Source of the DNA: Candidatus Sulfotelmatobacter sp.
Lineage (GTDB): Bacteria; Acidobacteriota; Terriglobia; Terriglobales; Acidobacteriaceae
Assembly (NCBI GenBank): GCA_025462865.1
Contig: JAOAPI010000084.1
Span: 1-64,000 of the forward strand
Direction: 5' to 3'
Length of the DNA: 64,000 nucleotides
Positions within the stretch are counted from its first letter, which is position 1, and each line of letters opens with the position of its first letter. Shown piece by piece: positions 43,431-53,483 of this stretch. The notes under the pieces are model-generated. The model was not told the DNA's origin and did not search any database. It saw only the letters and a list, made by a program, of their open reading frames with translations. Both the position numbers and the translations under genes were made by a program.

Positions 43431-43851
43431 GGCAGCCGGACCTGTAAGCCGAATTCTGTCCTCCGGATTGCTCCGGCGGGACGGTCATTCCTCTGGGCCA
43501 TGCATCGCTGCGTGGCTCTAGCGACCTACCCGAAGGTTTGACGCACCGAGCCGGCACGTGCCGAACCTCGATTCGTGAGAATCAAGTTCCGGCTCCCTTC
43601 CTATTTGGTCTTGCTCCGTGTGTGGTTTGCCCTGCCCGCCGCATTGCTGCGGCGGCGGTGCGCTCTTACCGCACCTTTTCACCCTTACCCGCATCCGTGA
43701 AGAGGCGGGCGGTATATTTTCTGTGGCACTTTCCGTCGAACGGGCTTGAACCCGCCCTCCCGGACGTTATCCGGCACACTGCTCTGCGGAGTTCGGACTT
43801 TCCTCTCCCCGCGTCCGAAGACGCGGAAAGCGACCGTCCGGTCCAGCTGCC
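43431..43851 (-). ncRNA. rnpB: RNase P RNA, bacterial type A
   Basis: Catalytic RNA of RNase P, which matures tRNA 5' ends. On the minus strand the conserved GAGGAAAGTCCGAAC (P4 region) occurs near the 5' end, CAGGGCAAACC and GGGTAGGTCGCTAGAGCC in the middle, and AGAGGAATGACCGTC with ACAGAATTCGGCTTACAGG near the 3' end. P1 is formed by GGCAGCTGGACC (5') and GGTCCGGCTGCC (3'), which fixes the ends and gives about 421 bases. It is an isolated gene between two protein genes. Boundaries are accurate to a few bases. Confidence 0.95.
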
Positions 43852-43860
43852 AACTTCATC

Positions 43861-43866
43861 ATTATA
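43861..43866 (-). promoter_or_regulatory. -10 box TATAAT of rnpB
   Basis: TATAAT on the minus strand ends nine bases before the predicted 5' end of RNase P RNA. No clear -35 was seen. Confidence 0.55.
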
Positions 43867-44028
43867 TATGCGGAGGCATTGGGACTCTGCTTCAGAGGTC
43901 GTAGGTCACAAGTCTTGGGTATTAGGCTCACAGTTCAGCTTTTAACGACGCGTCGATAGGCTGATAGACTTGTATCACGTTGTCGTTAATGCAAGCCTGA
44001 CGCCTAAAACCTTAAGACCTGCTTACCA

Positions 44029-45261
44029 ATGAACATAGCCGAAGCCGTCCGAATCGCTCTGCAGTCGCTGTGGGTGAATAAGTTGCGTTCCGTGCTGACA
44101 CTGCTCGGCGTGGTGATTGGAGTGGCCGCTGTCATTGCGGTGGTCACGTTTGTTTCCGGCATCAACGACTATGTGGCGCAAAAAATCTTCAATCTGGGCG
44201 CCGACGTTTTCTTCATCTTCAAAGTCTCTCCCGCTATCACAAATGTGGATCACTTCCTGGAGGCTGAGAAGCGCAAAGACCTGACCATTGAGGACTATCA
44301 GACAGTGGCCGCAGCCTGCCGGAGCTGCGAACTCGTGGGAGCGTCAACCCGGAACGAGAGCGGCCACGTCAAACACGGTGAGCAGTCCATCAGCGACACG
44401 CTGGTGCGGGGGATCACTCCCTCAATGGCGACGATCCTGGATACCGACCTGAGCGCCGGGCGAATGCTGAACGAGACAGACGTCAGCAATCGAACTCCCG
44501 TGGCCGTGATTGGCACCGACATCGTGGAGCATCTGATGACGGGTATCGATCCCCTCGGCCAAGAAATCCGACTGGACGGTTGGACCTACCAGGTGATCGG
44601 AGTGGCGAAGAAAAAAGGGAAGACACTGGGGCAGAGCGCCGACAATTTTGTGATGATTCCAATCACCGCCTGCCTGAAGCAATATGGGTCGCACAACAAT
44701 AGTCTGCGTATTTCAGGGAAGGCTGCAAGCGCGGGAGTTCCGCTCGACGAAGCGATCGGGGAGTCGCGCGCCGCTCTCCGCGCCAGGCGCCACGATCAGC
44801 CCGGCGGCGATGACAGTTTCGACATTGAAACCAATGCCAGCCTGCTCGGCATCTGGACCGGGTTCAGCCAGACTTTCTTTATCGCCACCATTGGGATTGC
44901 CTGCATCTCGCTAGTGGTCGGTGGAATTGTGATCATGAATATTATGCTGGTCTCGGTCACGGAACGGACGCGCGAGATCGGCATTCGCAAGGCTCTGGGA
45001 GCGCGGCGCGAGGATGTGTTGCTGCAGTTTCTGATCGAATCCGTCACGCTGTCGTTGACGGGTGGCGCGCTGGGTGTGTTGCTGGGAGTATTCATTGCGC
45101 TGACTGTTACTTTGCTGATCGGGATGCCCTCGGCAATCAAGCTGTGGGCAGTGGCTGCAGGCTTGGTGGTGTCGGCGAGCGTGGGAGTGTTTTTCGGAGT
45201 CTATCCCGCGCGCAAAGCGGCGAAACTTGATCCAATTGTGGCGTTGCGGTTCGAAACCTAG
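44029..45261 (+). CDS. ABC transporter permease, MacB type (first of pair)
   Basis: 410 residues: TM1 at about 20-45 ([21 protein letters not shown]), a periplasmic MacB_PCD domain (about 50-270, with [19 protein letters not shown]) and a C-terminal FtsX domain with three helices (about 285-400) around [19 protein letters not shown] and [17 protein letters not shown]. It should pair with a MacB-type ATPase and perhaps a periplasmic adaptor for export or lipid transport, but neither is adjacent. A second, diverged permease follows after an AT-rich inverted repeat; the two may form a heterodimer. Confidence 0.9.
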   Translation: MNIAEAVRIALQSLWVNKLRSVLTLLGVVIGVAAVIAVVTFVSGINDYVAQKIFNLGADVFFIFKVSPAITNVDHFLEAEKRKDLTIEDYQTVAAACRSCELVGASTRNESGHVKHGEQSISDTLVRGITPSMATILDTDLSAGRMLNETDVSNRTPVAVIGTDIVEHLMTGIDPLGQEIRLDGWTYQVIGVAKKKGKTLGQSADNFVMIPITACLKQYGSHNNSLRISGKAASAGVPLDEAIGESRAALRARRHDQPGGDDSFDIETNASLLGIWTGFSQTFFIATIGIACISLVVGGIVIMNIMLVSVTERTREIGIRKALGARREDVLLQFLIESVTLSLTGGALGVLLGVFIALTVTLLIGMPSAIKLWAVAAGLVVSASVGVFFGVYPARKAAKLDPIVALRFET

Positions 45262-45265
45262 GTAA

Positions 45266-45373
45266 CGATTTGTAAATTGTAATTGGGTAATTTTGTAAAT
45301 TAGAAACGCAGCTTCCAGTTCCATGTTAAGAAGTTAAATTGCAAAATTACCAAATTGCAAAATTACTCAATCG
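45266..45373. repeat. AT-rich long inverted repeat between the two permease genes
   Basis: Left arm about 45266-45302 and right arm about 45334-45373 are imperfect complements over nearly 38 bases (shared core GGTAATTTTG / CAAAATTACC), with a loop of about 31 bases. The composition is strikingly AT-rich beside its GC-rich neighbours. It ends three bases before the second permease start and would fold into a large hairpin in a shared mRNA. Confidence 0.7.
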
Positions 45374-45376
45374 TTT

Positions 45377-46639
45377 ATGGTTCACAAAGACGAATTCGGT
45401 GAGATCGTCCAGATGGCGACGGACACCATTCGCAGCAACAAGATGCGCTCGTCGCTGACTGTGCTGGGAATCGTGATTGGTGTGGCCATGGTAATTGGCG
45501 TCTCGTCTATTGGGCGTGGGCTAGACGACAATGTTCGCAACATGGTCGCCAGCATCGGTTCGAACGTTATTTTTGCATTCCATGTCGAGCCGTTTACCTT
45601 CGGGCGTCCCACCGAAGAGATGCGAACACGCAAAGAACTGACCTACGATGACGCCCTCGCCATCGCAAACCTGCCGCATGTGAAAGCGGTGACTGCCGGT
45701 CTCCGGTATTTTCGGCCGGAGCTGGGAGTAGGGACGTTTGCCGTGAAATACGGCGACAAGAAAGTGAAGAACACGATTCTCGAAGGTGACCAGGCTTCCG
45801 CCAAAGAAGTATTCGACCTGCAGATTGCGTCGGGACGGTGGTTCGGCGAAGTCGACGAAGAGCATCGGTCTTCAGTTGTGCTGTTAGGTTCCGATACCGC
45901 GGAGGAGTTGTTCGGAATTGAAAGTCCGCTGGGGAAGGAAGTGAACATCGAAGGGCAGCTATTCACCGTGATCGGAGTGGCCAAGCAGGTCAAGTCGGTC
46001 TTTGGCGGCGGCAAGAATCCGGAGGACAATAAGGCGCTCTTTCCTTTAAGCACGCTGAGGAAATTGCATCCGGAGCTAAAGCAGCACTGGATCAGTGTTA
46101 AAGCTACGTCCCACGACGACATGCCAAAGGCTGTCGACGAAATCCGCGACTTGTTGCGGCGGCGGCGAAAAGTTCACAATGACAAGCCGGATAATTTTGC
46201 GGTGTTCACTTCGGATTCCATCTCAGATGTTTGGAACCAGCTTACTGGCATGTTGTTTGTTGGAGTGTTCGCGATTTCGAGCGTCGGATTGATTGTTGGC
46301 GGCGTCGGAGTGATGAACATCATGCTGGTGAGCGTCACTGAGAGAACGCGCGAAATTGGCGTCCGAAAGGCCATTGGCGCTCGCAAACGCGACATCCTCT
46401 TGCAATTCACACTGGAGGCGATCATCCTGACGACGGTGGGTGGAGTGATCGGGATTCTGCTGGGCGCAATCATTGTCGGAATCATTCCGGAGTTCTGGCC
46501 CGAGCTTCCCGCCCGGATGTCGATGTTCTGGACGGTCTTTGGCTTTACTTCGGCGGCGGGAGTTGGACTGGTGTTTGGCATCTATCCCGCATGGAAAGCG
46601 GCGAATCTGGATCCGATCGAGGCACTGCGTTACGAATAA
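45377..46639 (+). CDS. ABC transporter permease, MacB type (second of pair)
   Basis: 420 residues with the same plan as its neighbour: TM1 (about 24-45, [19 protein letters not shown]), periplasmic domain, then helices around [22 protein letters not shown] and [17 protein letters not shown]. Its periplasmic domain has [20 protein letters not shown], typical of MacB_PCD. Identical topology but diverged sequence suggests an old duplication. No ATPase gene adjoins. The start has no clear Shine-Dalgarno; an AT-rich inverted repeat lies just upstream. Confidence 0.9.
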   Translation: MVHKDEFGEIVQMATDTIRSNKMRSSLTVLGIVIGVAMVIGVSSIGRGLDDNVRNMVASIGSNVIFAFHVEPFTFGRPTEEMRTRKELTYDDALAIANLPHVKAVTAGLRYFRPELGVGTFAVKYGDKKVKNTILEGDQASAKEVFDLQIASGRWFGEVDEEHRSSVVLLGSDTAEELFGIESPLGKEVNIEGQLFTVIGVAKQVKSVFGGGKNPEDNKALFPLSTLRKLHPELKQHWISVKATSHDDMPKAVDEIRDLLRRRRKVHNDKPDNFAVFTSDSISDVWNQLTGMLFVGVFAISSVGLIVGGVGVMNIMLVSVTERTREIGVRKAIGARKRDILLQFTLEAIILTTVGGVIGILLGAIIVGIIPEFWPELPARMSMFWTVFGFTSAAGVGLVFGIYPAWKAANLDPIEALRYE

Positions 46640-46657
46640 GCTAATCTGCGTTCGCGC

Positions 46658-47827
46658 ATGATGCACTCCATCCTCAACATAGTTCAGATTATCGCGGTCC
46701 TCGGCGTCTTTTCCAGTTCGCTCTACTATTTGCTTTGTCTCTGGAGTGCAGTGAGATTCTTGCGCGAGCGAGGGGAGGGCGAGAGCGCCCGCCCCACGCA
46801 AGCTTTACCGGCGATCTCGATTCTGAAGCCGCTCAAGGGCACGGACCCGGAAATGTATGAAAGCTTCCGCAGCCATTGCCTGCAGGACTATCCGGAATAC
46901 GAAATCATTTTTGGCGTGAGTGAACCCGGCGATCCCGCTATTGAAAGTGTGCGTGCGCTAGAACGCGAATTCCCAGACCGCAGAATTCAGCTGGTCATCT
47001 GTCAGACGATCCTCGGCGCGAATGTGAAAGTCACCAATCTGGCTCAGATGTTGCCGGAAGCGCGCCATGAGTATTTGATTGTGAACGACAGCGACATTCG
47101 AGTGGAATCCGACTACCTGCGCCGCGTGACGGCCCCATTAGCCGACCTGCAAGTAGGATTGGTGACCTGCCTCTATCGCGGCGTTTCGAGCGCAACGCTC
47201 GGTTCGCATTTGGAGAGCTTAGGCATTAGTACGGATTTTTGCCCGAGTGTATTGGCGGCTCGTCAACTCGAAGGCATTCACTTTGGGCTGGGTTCGACCC
47301 TCGCATTCTGCCGGGCCGACTTGGAAAAGATCGGCGGATTCGCTTCATTCGTGGATTACCTTGCCGACGACTACGAACTGGGAAAGCGCCTCGCCGCCCT
47401 CGGGCTGAGTGTGAAACTGTCGGAGGTCGTGGTTGAGACACATCTCCCTTCGTATGATCTGCGGGGTTTCTTCGCTCATCAACTTCGTTGGGCGCGTGGA
47501 GTTCGCGACGCCCGCGCCGGCGGTTACGTTGGCCTGGTGTTCACGTTCGGTTTCTTTTGGGCGTTGGTTGCGCTGGCGGCAAGTCGAGCCGCATGGTGGG
47601 CATGGATCGCGCTGAGTGTCACGCTGGTTCTGCGCCTGGGCGTTGCCTTGGTAGTTGGCCGCGGTGTTCTAAAGGATCGCCAAGTCCTAAAATATGCCTG
47701 GCTGATTCCTCTGCGTGATTTATTTGCCGTCGTTGTGTGGATCGCCAGTCTCGGAGGTCACACCGTGACCTGGCGCGGTGATCGTTTCCAGCTGAGAAAT
47801 GGCAAACTCAGTCGGATCCCGCAGTAG
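46658..47827 (+). CDS. Family 2 glycosyltransferase, HpnI / ceramide glucosyltransferase-like
   Basis: 389 residues. N-terminal TM (about 8-30), GT-A catalytic domain (about 48-285) with ISILKPLKGTDPEM, the DxD-like VNDSDIRV, DDYELGKRL and the acceptor-site QLRWARGVR (QxxRW), then C-terminal membrane helices. This set defines the ceramide glucosyltransferase/HpnI subfamily; HpnI acts in hopanoid side-chain synthesis, which fits acidobacteria, but no other hpn gene is present. Residues about 38-47 (GEGESARPTQ) are encoded by a GC-rich palindrome like intergenic family C. Its 3' end overlaps the convergent hybrid kinase gene by 20 bases. Confidence 0.85.
   Translation: MMHSILNIVQIIAVLGVFSSSLYYLLCLWSAVRFLRERGEGESARPTQALPAISILKPLKGTDPEMYESFRSHCLQDYPEYEIIFGVSEPGDPAIESVRALEREFPDRRIQLVICQTILGANVKVTNLAQMLPEARHEYLIVNDSDIRVESDYLRRVTAPLADLQVGLVTCLYRGVSSATLGSHLESLGISTDFCPSVLAARQLEGIHFGLGSTLAFCRADLEKIGGFASFVDYLADDYELGKRLAALGLSVKLSEVVVETHLPSYDLRGFFAHQLRWARGVRDARAGGYVGLVFTFGFFWALVALAASRAAWWAWIALSVTLVLRLGVALVVGRGVLKDRQVLKYAWLIPLRDLFAVVVWIASLGGHTVTWRGDRFQLRNGKLSRIPQ
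46771..46802. repeat. Family C palindrome inside coding sequence
   Basis: GGGCG-AGAG-CGCCC (46777-46790) followed by GCCCCACGCAA, read in frame as GEGESARPTQ between the first TM helix and the catalytic domain of the glycosyltransferase. Confidence 0.55.
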
Positions 47828-49790
47828 CCGAGTAAGGCCTCACGATATCGTCAGCCAGATGCGCTTGAACTTTATTGTGATCGAGAACCGTGCGCACTTT
47901 TTTTGCAAGCTGTGTCAACGTGAAGGGTTTTTGGAGGAAATTGTTTTCGACATCCACTACTTTATGGTCGAGAACCGTTTGGCCGGCGTATCCCGAGACG
48001 AACAGCACTCGGGTTTCCGGCCGGGTAGTCTGCAATTCCTTCGCAAGTTGTCCTCCGCTCATGTGAGGCATCACCACATCGGTAACGGCCAGATGGATTG
48101 TCGACCCATGGTGCTTCGTGACAGATAGCGCATCCAGGCCATCTCTTGCCTCGAGTACGGTGTATCCGCGAAGCCCGAGAAACTCGGCGGATGCTCTGCG
48201 CAAGGCCTCTTCGTCTTCGACCAGCAAAACTGTCTCATTTCCGCGGAGTGCATCCGCCAAACATGATTTTGGAACTTCCAGTGTGGTCGTACGGTCTTGT
48301 ACGCAGGGGAAATAGATCTTAAGGGTCGTGCCAAGTCCTGGTTCGCTGTAGACCCACACGAAACCATGATTCTGTTTGACGATGCCGTACACCGTCGCCA
48401 GGCCAAGACCGGTGCCCTTGCCCGAAGGCTTCGTGGTGTAGAACGGCTCAAAGACGTGCGCCAGATGATCGGAAGGAATACCGCTGCCAGTATCAGTCAC
48501 GGTGAGGACGGCATAACGGCCCAAGGGAATGATTGCCTTTTTGTTTTCAGCGTACTGTTCGTCGAGGTGTACATTGGAGGTTTGAATGGTTAGCCGGCCA
48601 CCCTCAGGCATTGCGTCACGGGAGTTCGCGGCTAGATTCATGAGAATCTGCTCGATCTGCACCGGATCCAGCCGAATTCTTCCCACGTCTTTGCCCTGTA
48701 CAAAGATCAGCTCAATGTCCTCCCCGATCAGCCGGTGAAGAGTTTTGACGATTCCGCCGACCACCGGATTAATTTCAGCCACACGCAAGGCTTGCGGCTG
48801 CTGGCGGCTGAAGGCCAGCAATTGTCGTGTAAGTTGGGCCGCACGATGCGCGGCGGATAGAATCTCCTGAAGGCGGGACTGGGTCGAGCTTCCGGCTACT
48901 ACGGAATCGAGCGCAAGCTCCGAGTAGCTGGTAATAATCGTGAGCAGGTTGTTGAAGTCATGGGCGACGCCTCCGGCCAGCCGGCCGATCGCGTCCATTT
49001 TTTGCGCCTGCAGCAGTTGCGCTTCGACGCGCAAGCGTTCGGTGAGATCGCGGCCATTGTAGACAAAATGCGTGATAGTGCCCGCCGAGTCCCGTATGGG
49101 ACTGATGCTTTCGTCCACGTAATACAATCCGCCGGTCTTCTTCCGGTTTACCTCGATATTGCGGTAGACGTCATTCGACCGGATGGTCTCCCATAACTCG
49201 CGGTAAATGGCGGGCGCCTGCTGCCCAGACTTCAGAAAGCCCGGAGTTTGGCCCATCACTTCCTGCGGGGAATAGCCTGTAACTTTTTCGAAGGTCGGAT
49301 TCACGTACTCGATAACGCCCTGATCGTCGGTAATAAAGATGATGTCTGCTGACTGTTCCACGGCACAGGAAAGCTTGCGCAATGAATCTTCCGCCAACTG
49401 CCGCTGCTGCTGGGTCGCGTGCAGGCCTAGCGCGCAACGGATCGTGCGCACCAGATTCGCCCCGTTAAGCTGCGATCTTTCCATGCAGTCATAAGCGCCC
49501 GCCTGAATAATCTCGGCGACTGCTTTCTCATCCGCATGCTCGGTCAGAAGTATGAAGGGCATCGCGCCCCTGCTTTGTAGAAAATCCGAGAGCAGTTTGG
49601 TTGCGGCGGCGTCTCCAGTTTCATGCTCAAACAAAATGAGCCCGTAGTTTTCCAACTGCAACATCGTTTTCGCTTCTGCGAGCGAACCTGCATGATCGAG
49701 TTCCGCAGGCAGAGCGCCGCGGTTGCGGTCAAGGATTTCCCGGATGAGAAAGAAATCCTCCTCCTGGCTCCCAACTAATAGAACGCGCAA
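47808..49790 (-). CDS. Hybrid sensor histidine kinase (REC-like - PAS - HisKA - HATPase - REC)
   Basis: 660 residues, no TM segments, so cytoplasmic. The N-terminal receiver-like domain (1-120) lacks the phospho-acceptor Asp, having Glu55 in LILFEHE, so it may mimic the phosphorylated state or only bind partners. A PAS domain (about 140-255, [17 protein letters not shown]) follows, then HisKA with His277 ([11 protein letters not shown]), HATPase (about 385-505, [26 protein letters not shown]) and a normal C-terminal receiver ([26 protein letters not shown]). The start is TTG with no good alternative. It overlaps the convergent glycosyltransferase gene by 20 bases. Confidence 0.9.
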   Translation of the reverse strand: MRVLLVGSQEEDFFLIREILDRNRGALPAELDHAGSLAEAKTMLQLENYGLILFEHETGDAAATKLLSDFLQSRGAMPFILLTEHADEKAVAEIIQAGAYDCMERSQLNGANLVRTIRCALGLHATQQQRQLAEDSLRKLSCAVEQSADIIFITDDQGVIEYVNPTFEKVTGYSPQEVMGQTPGFLKSGQQAPAIYRELWETIRSNDVYRNIEVNRKKTGGLYYVDESISPIRDSAGTITHFVYNGRDLTERLRVEAQLLQAQKMDAIGRLAGGVAHDFNNLLTIITSYSELALDSVVAGSSTQSRLQEILSAAHRAAQLTRQLLAFSRQQPQALRVAEINPVVGGIVKTLHRLIGEDIELIFVQGKDVGRIRLDPVQIEQILMNLAANSRDAMPEGGRLTIQTSNVHLDEQYAENKKAIIPLGRYAVLTVTDTGSGIPSDHLAHVFEPFYTTKPSGKGTGLGLATVYGIVKQNHGFVWVYSEPGLGTTLKIYFPCVQDRTTTLEVPKSCLADALRGNETVLLVEDEEALRRASAEFLGLRGYTVLEARDGLDALSVTKHHGSTIHLAVTDVVMPHMSGGQLAKELQTTRPETRVLFVSGYAGQTVLDHKVVDVENNFLQKPFTLTQLAKKVRTVLDHNKVQAHLADDIVRPYSATAGSD

Positions 49791-50253
49791 GAGGGACGGT
49801 CCGGATTGTGCTGCAGTCGACAGAGGGATTCAGTCGCTCCTCTTATCACATCGGAAAGTTCCAGTCGTGGCGTTGCGTCTGGAGAAGATCGGAATCGTTT
49901 GAGATCGAGAAAAAGTGCCGTTTCAGGAAGGGAATTCATTTTGGCACCGAAAGGGGGCTGTCCGGAGATCAAAAGTTCATCTCACAACCTTCCCCGGTGT
50001 GCGCGGCAAACACTGTACGGTTGGCATCAGTTGTCGACTACTAACAGAGGACTGCTGTGTGTGTGCAGCCCGAGAGAGTTCCGAGCTAAAGAACCATTGT
50101 AGATTTCTCTCGCGGCCGGTTAACCAACTCTGAGTTCCCCCGTCTAACACCCCAAGTTGAAGTATCTCGGAGTGAGAACCCGGGAACTCCTGAGCCGTTT
50201 CCTGCGTAGTGTTAAGCAGAGTCTGTCAGACGGCGAGCGCGATTGGAGGATTT
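49791..50253. other. Intergenic gap between divergent genes, no gene seen
   Basis: About 460 bases. Short frames on the plus strand here are unconvincing. It must carry the promoters of the hybrid kinase (minus) and of the gene at 50254 (plus); no box pair was clear enough to annotate. Confidence 0.35.
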
Positions 50254-50748
50254 ATGCAGGTGCAGCAGACCGCGAGCACACTGAAGGTCATCGGCGACCC
50301 AGGGAATGGCCATGTGCAAGAGGTGGTGCGGCAGGCCCATGAAGAGCTGCGGCAACTCATGCAGCAGCGTGCCGAAGTGATGCGCCGTATTGGCACCATC
50401 AAACAAACCATCGCCGGCCTCGCCAACCTTTTCGGAGACGATGTGCTCAGCGACGAACTTCTCGAACTCGTGGATCGCAAGAGCAGCGGACGCCAGACGG
50501 GATTTACCAAAGCCTGCCGTATGGTTCTAATGGATGCCAACCGTGCCCTTAGCGCTCGTGATGTGTGTAACCTGCTTCAGCAAAAATCCCAGCCCATCCT
50601 GGCGCGACACAAAGACCCCATGGCTTCGGTCACCACGGTGCTCAACCGTCTCGTGGCGTACGGAGAAGCGAAGCCGGTTGCACTGGAGAATGGCCGGCGC
50701 GCGTGGCAGTGGGTCGCCGAGATTGAGCCGGACTTGAAGTCAGCCTAA
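50254..50748 (+). CDS. Small coiled-coil plus winged-helix-like protein
   Basis: 164 residues from ATG 50254, which has GGAGG four bases upstream. An N-terminal coiled coil (about 20-60, VQEVVRQAHEELRQLMQQRAE style heptads) precedes a helical region (TKACRMVLMDANRALSARDV) and a segment reading SVTTVLNRLVAYGEAKPVALENGRRAWQW, the shape of a winged helix-turn-helix. I recall close relatives as abundant, unnamed proteins in acidobacteria, probably DNA-binding; the function is not established. The pseudokinase gene lies downstream after a gap of about 290 bases. Confidence 0.7.
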   Translation: MQVQQTASTLKVIGDPGNGHVQEVVRQAHEELRQLMQQRAEVMRRIGTIKQTIAGLANLFGDDVLSDELLELVDRKSSGRQTGFTKACRMVLMDANRALSARDVCNLLQQKSQPILARHKDPMASVTTVLNRLVAYGEAKPVALENGRRAWQWVAEIEPDLKSA

Positions 50749-50761
50749 CGCGCCCGGTCGC

Positions 50762-50783
50762 ACGGCAGATTTTTTCCTGCCGT
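50762..50783 (+). terminator. Weak hairpin after the 50254 gene
   Basis: ACGGCAG (50762-50768) and CTGCCGT (50777-50783) with a T-rich loop, 14 bases after the stop. There is no downstream T run, so only a possible terminator. Confidence 0.35.
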
Positions 50784-51038
50784 TCTGAGTTCTTCACTTT
50801 TGCATTATGCAGTTGCGTTCGCACTCTGCGGGCGAAGCTTCTCTCTGTCTGTTCCAACCGGCTTTCAACTCCCGCCTGCTCATACCCTTCGGGCTTTCCT
50901 CAATGTTCACGCTGGTGCAGTTTCGAGGTACTTTGGTAACTCGAATCCAAATGTCATGAACGATATCCTAGCTTGAACCTGCCCCCACGCAGATCTCATG
51001 GAGACCTGCGCGGTTTTATGTGTAACGAGGCTCGAACT

Positions 51039-53435
51039 ATGTCCACAAAAATCGGCCACTTCGAAATTTTGAGTGAACTGGCAAAGTCCGCGACCTGCAC
51101 AGTTTATAAGGCGAACGATTCTCAGACGAGTCAAACTATCGCTCTAAAGGCGATCCAGTTGTCCGCTTTTGGGGAACGTGCCGGCGAACTGGAGAAGTGT
51201 CTACTCGAAGAGGCCGAAACCACCAAGGCCTTGAGCCACTCCAACCTTGCGCCCGTTTACGGCGCAGGAGTGATTGACGGGCAATTTTGTGCGGCAATGG
51301 AATACATACAGGGCAACAGCATAGCAACCATGCTCGCCCGCAAAGAGGGGTTTTCTATCTGGGATTTGCTCGATATAGGAAGGCAGGCATGCAGCGGACT
51401 TGATCATGCGCGCTCCCACAACGTAGTTCATTTCAGTATGGAGCCCGGCAAGATCATGTGCGGCTGGGATGGCACCGTCAGGATTGTCGGATTCGGCGTA
51501 TCGAGCTCAGGCAAGTTCACCGATCAAATGCCTGGCGTTCCGACGCTCCTGCACTACATGTCTCCGGAACAAATTCGCGGCGAAGCGATTGATGCGCGAT
51601 CCAACTTATTCAGCCTGGGCGCAATCTTTTACGAGATGGTGACCGACCGCAAAGCTTTCGATGGAGAAGACGCTGAATTTCTTCGTCGCAGTATCGTCGA
51701 AGGCTTACCTGTGTCTCCGATGCTGGTAAATCCCAAACTCCAACCCCGGTTGAGCGATCTCATCATGAAGTCTCTCGCCAAAGATCCAGCGGCGCGCTAT
51801 CAAACCGGAAAAGAATTGCTGGACGATCTGGAAAAATGCAAGGAATCGAAGCCGCAGGCGGCAAAGCCGGTGGCAGCGCAGGCCCCCGTCGTCAAACAGG
51901 CGAGTGCCGCTGCCGCTGCTACGGCCGGTTCTTCTGACGCAAAGGTTCATTCGGCGAACGCGAGCCAGAGTCCTGCTGAAAGGAAAGTCGCCGCCCCCAC
52001 TGCTGCTGCGAAGGCAGCCGCATCCGCCGCGGGATGGGAAGGCCAAACCTCACCACCTGCAGCCCCCAAGCCTTTTTCCAATCCGCAGCGGCCTTCGGCT
52101 TCCATGTCCTCAAGCATACTTGATAAGCCTGCGACAGAAGCTCCTCGAGCCCCCAAAATCGCAGTAGATCCGCTGATGGCTCAGAGCACTCCGGCGCGTG
52201 GCGGCAGCAACAGCGTCAGCTTCTCGGAGATGACTGAGTTGCCTCCGCTCAAGGAAATCTACATTGCACCGCCTCCTCCGACACCTGCGGCGCCCGAACA
52301 GGAAGGTGCTGACGCAATTCCGGTTCATAAGCAGAAGGCGGACAAGCCTAAAATTCAGCCCCGCGAAGTCGCGGCGAAGGCGATGAACGAAGTGAAGAAC
52401 GTTCCACCTCGGCTGATCGGATACTCCGTTGCGTTTGCAACGGCTTTAATTCTGATCGTCGCCTTGGCTCTATATCTTCATGTCAACGGCTTGAATCATG
52501 ATGGCGATTCGCCCCGGCCTGCTGCCGGAACCAGTGAAACTCAGCCAGCACCGAGCCAGCGTCCTGTTGCGGTGGAGCCGGCACAATCCCAAGCGCCAGC
52601 CGATGCAGGCGATGTGCAAGCCTCCGTCCCTGAGGCTACCGCTGAACCTGAGCACACTGTAAGCGACACATCGAGGCCCAGGAATGGGCGTAGGAGATCA
52701 GCCAGTACTTCAACTGCCTTGGTCGCACCCGGACAAATGATCATTGATTCCTCGCCTCAAGGTGCGCAAGTGCAGATCGACGGGAAAAACGATCCCTCGT
52801 GGATTACTCCCTTCACCCTGTCGGGAGTGAGCGCTGGGCAGCACTCGCTCACGTTTAACAAGTCCGGCTTCGCTTCCGATACGCGAGCCGTAGCTGTGGC
52901 TTCCGGCAGCAAAGCGTCGGTTTCGACGCGTCTCGTGCAATTGGTGGCAACACTCGCGGTCAACAGCAGACCGGCCGGAGCCAATGTTTTCATCGACGGC
53001 AAAAATAGTGGCAAACTGACGCCAGCCCAAATCTCACTGGATAAGGGCCAGCACGTAGTGCTGGTGCGTAAGTCCGGTTACATTGACGAGACCACGAACG
53101 CCCAATTCGCCCTAGGCCAGATCACCAACTTCTCGCCCGCTCTGCGGCCTCTCGGGAATGCCGATGACATCCGCACCGTCGGGAAAATGAAGAAGCTTTT
53201 CGGAGGAAAAGAAACCCAGGGCATGGGCACCGTGAGTATCAAGACTCAGCCCCGGGGGGCGCAGGTGGCGGTCAATCAGCACATGTTGGAGAAGGACTCG
53301 CCCGTTGAGTTCATGCTCGATCCGGGCAACTACATCGTCGACATCACCATGAGCGGCTACGCCCCCATCCACAAAATCATCACCGTGGATAGAGGAGCGA
53401 AAGCTGTAATCGATGAGGTGATGCAGCACGATTAG
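51039..53435 (+). CDS. PEGA-domain protein with an N-terminal Ser/Thr pseudokinase
   Basis: 798 residues. Residues 5-270 have the PknB-type kinase fold, but the key residues are gone: the glycine loop is LAKSATCTVYKA, HRD is HFS (131-133), DFG is GFG (151-153) and the catalytic-loop Lys and Asn are Glu and Lys. Lys37 and the APE-like MSPEQ remain. It is therefore predicted to bind rather than phosphorylate. A long Ala/Pro linker, a TM helix (about 458-482, GYSVAFATALILIVALALYL) and three PEGA repeats (about 565-798, SSPQGAQVQIDGK, SRPAGANVFIDGK, TQPRGAQVAV) follow outside the membrane. The start at 51039 begins the kinase fold directly. Confidence 0.88.
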   Translation: MSTKIGHFEILSELAKSATCTVYKANDSQTSQTIALKAIQLSAFGERAGELEKCLLEEAETTKALSHSNLAPVYGAGVIDGQFCAAMEYIQGNSIATMLARKEGFSIWDLLDIGRQACSGLDHARSHNVVHFSMEPGKIMCGWDGTVRIVGFGVSSSGKFTDQMPGVPTLLHYMSPEQIRGEAIDARSNLFSLGAIFYEMVTDRKAFDGEDAEFLRRSIVEGLPVSPMLVNPKLQPRLSDLIMKSLAKDPAARYQTGKELLDDLEKCKESKPQAAKPVAAQAPVVKQASAAAAATAGSSDAKVHSANASQSPAERKVAAPTAAAKAAASAAGWEGQTSPPAAPKPFSNPQRPSASMSSSILDKPATEAPRAPKIAVDPLMAQSTPARGGSNSVSFSEMTELPPLKEIYIAPPPPTPAAPEQEGADAIPVHKQKADKPKIQPREVAAKAMNEVKNVPPRLIGYSVAFATALILIVALALYLHVNGLNHDGDSPRPAAGTSETQPAPSQRPVAVEPAQSQAPADAGDVQASVPEATAEPEHTVSDTSRPRNGRRRSASTSTALVAPGQMIIDSSPQGAQVQIDGKNDPSWITPFTLSGVSAGQHSLTFNKSGFASDTRAVAVASGSKASVSTRLVQLVATLAVNSRPAGANVFIDGKNSGKLTPAQISLDKGQHVVLVRKSGYIDETTNAQFALGQITNFSPALRPLGNADDIRTVGKMKKLFGGKETQGMGTVSIKTQPRGAQVAVNQHMLEKDSPVEFMLDPGNYIVDITMSGYAPIHKIITVDRGAKAVIDEVMQHD

Positions 53436-53483
53436 GCGCGACCATCTCTGGAATGGGGGATCTTCAAGGTGGGATCCATGCCC

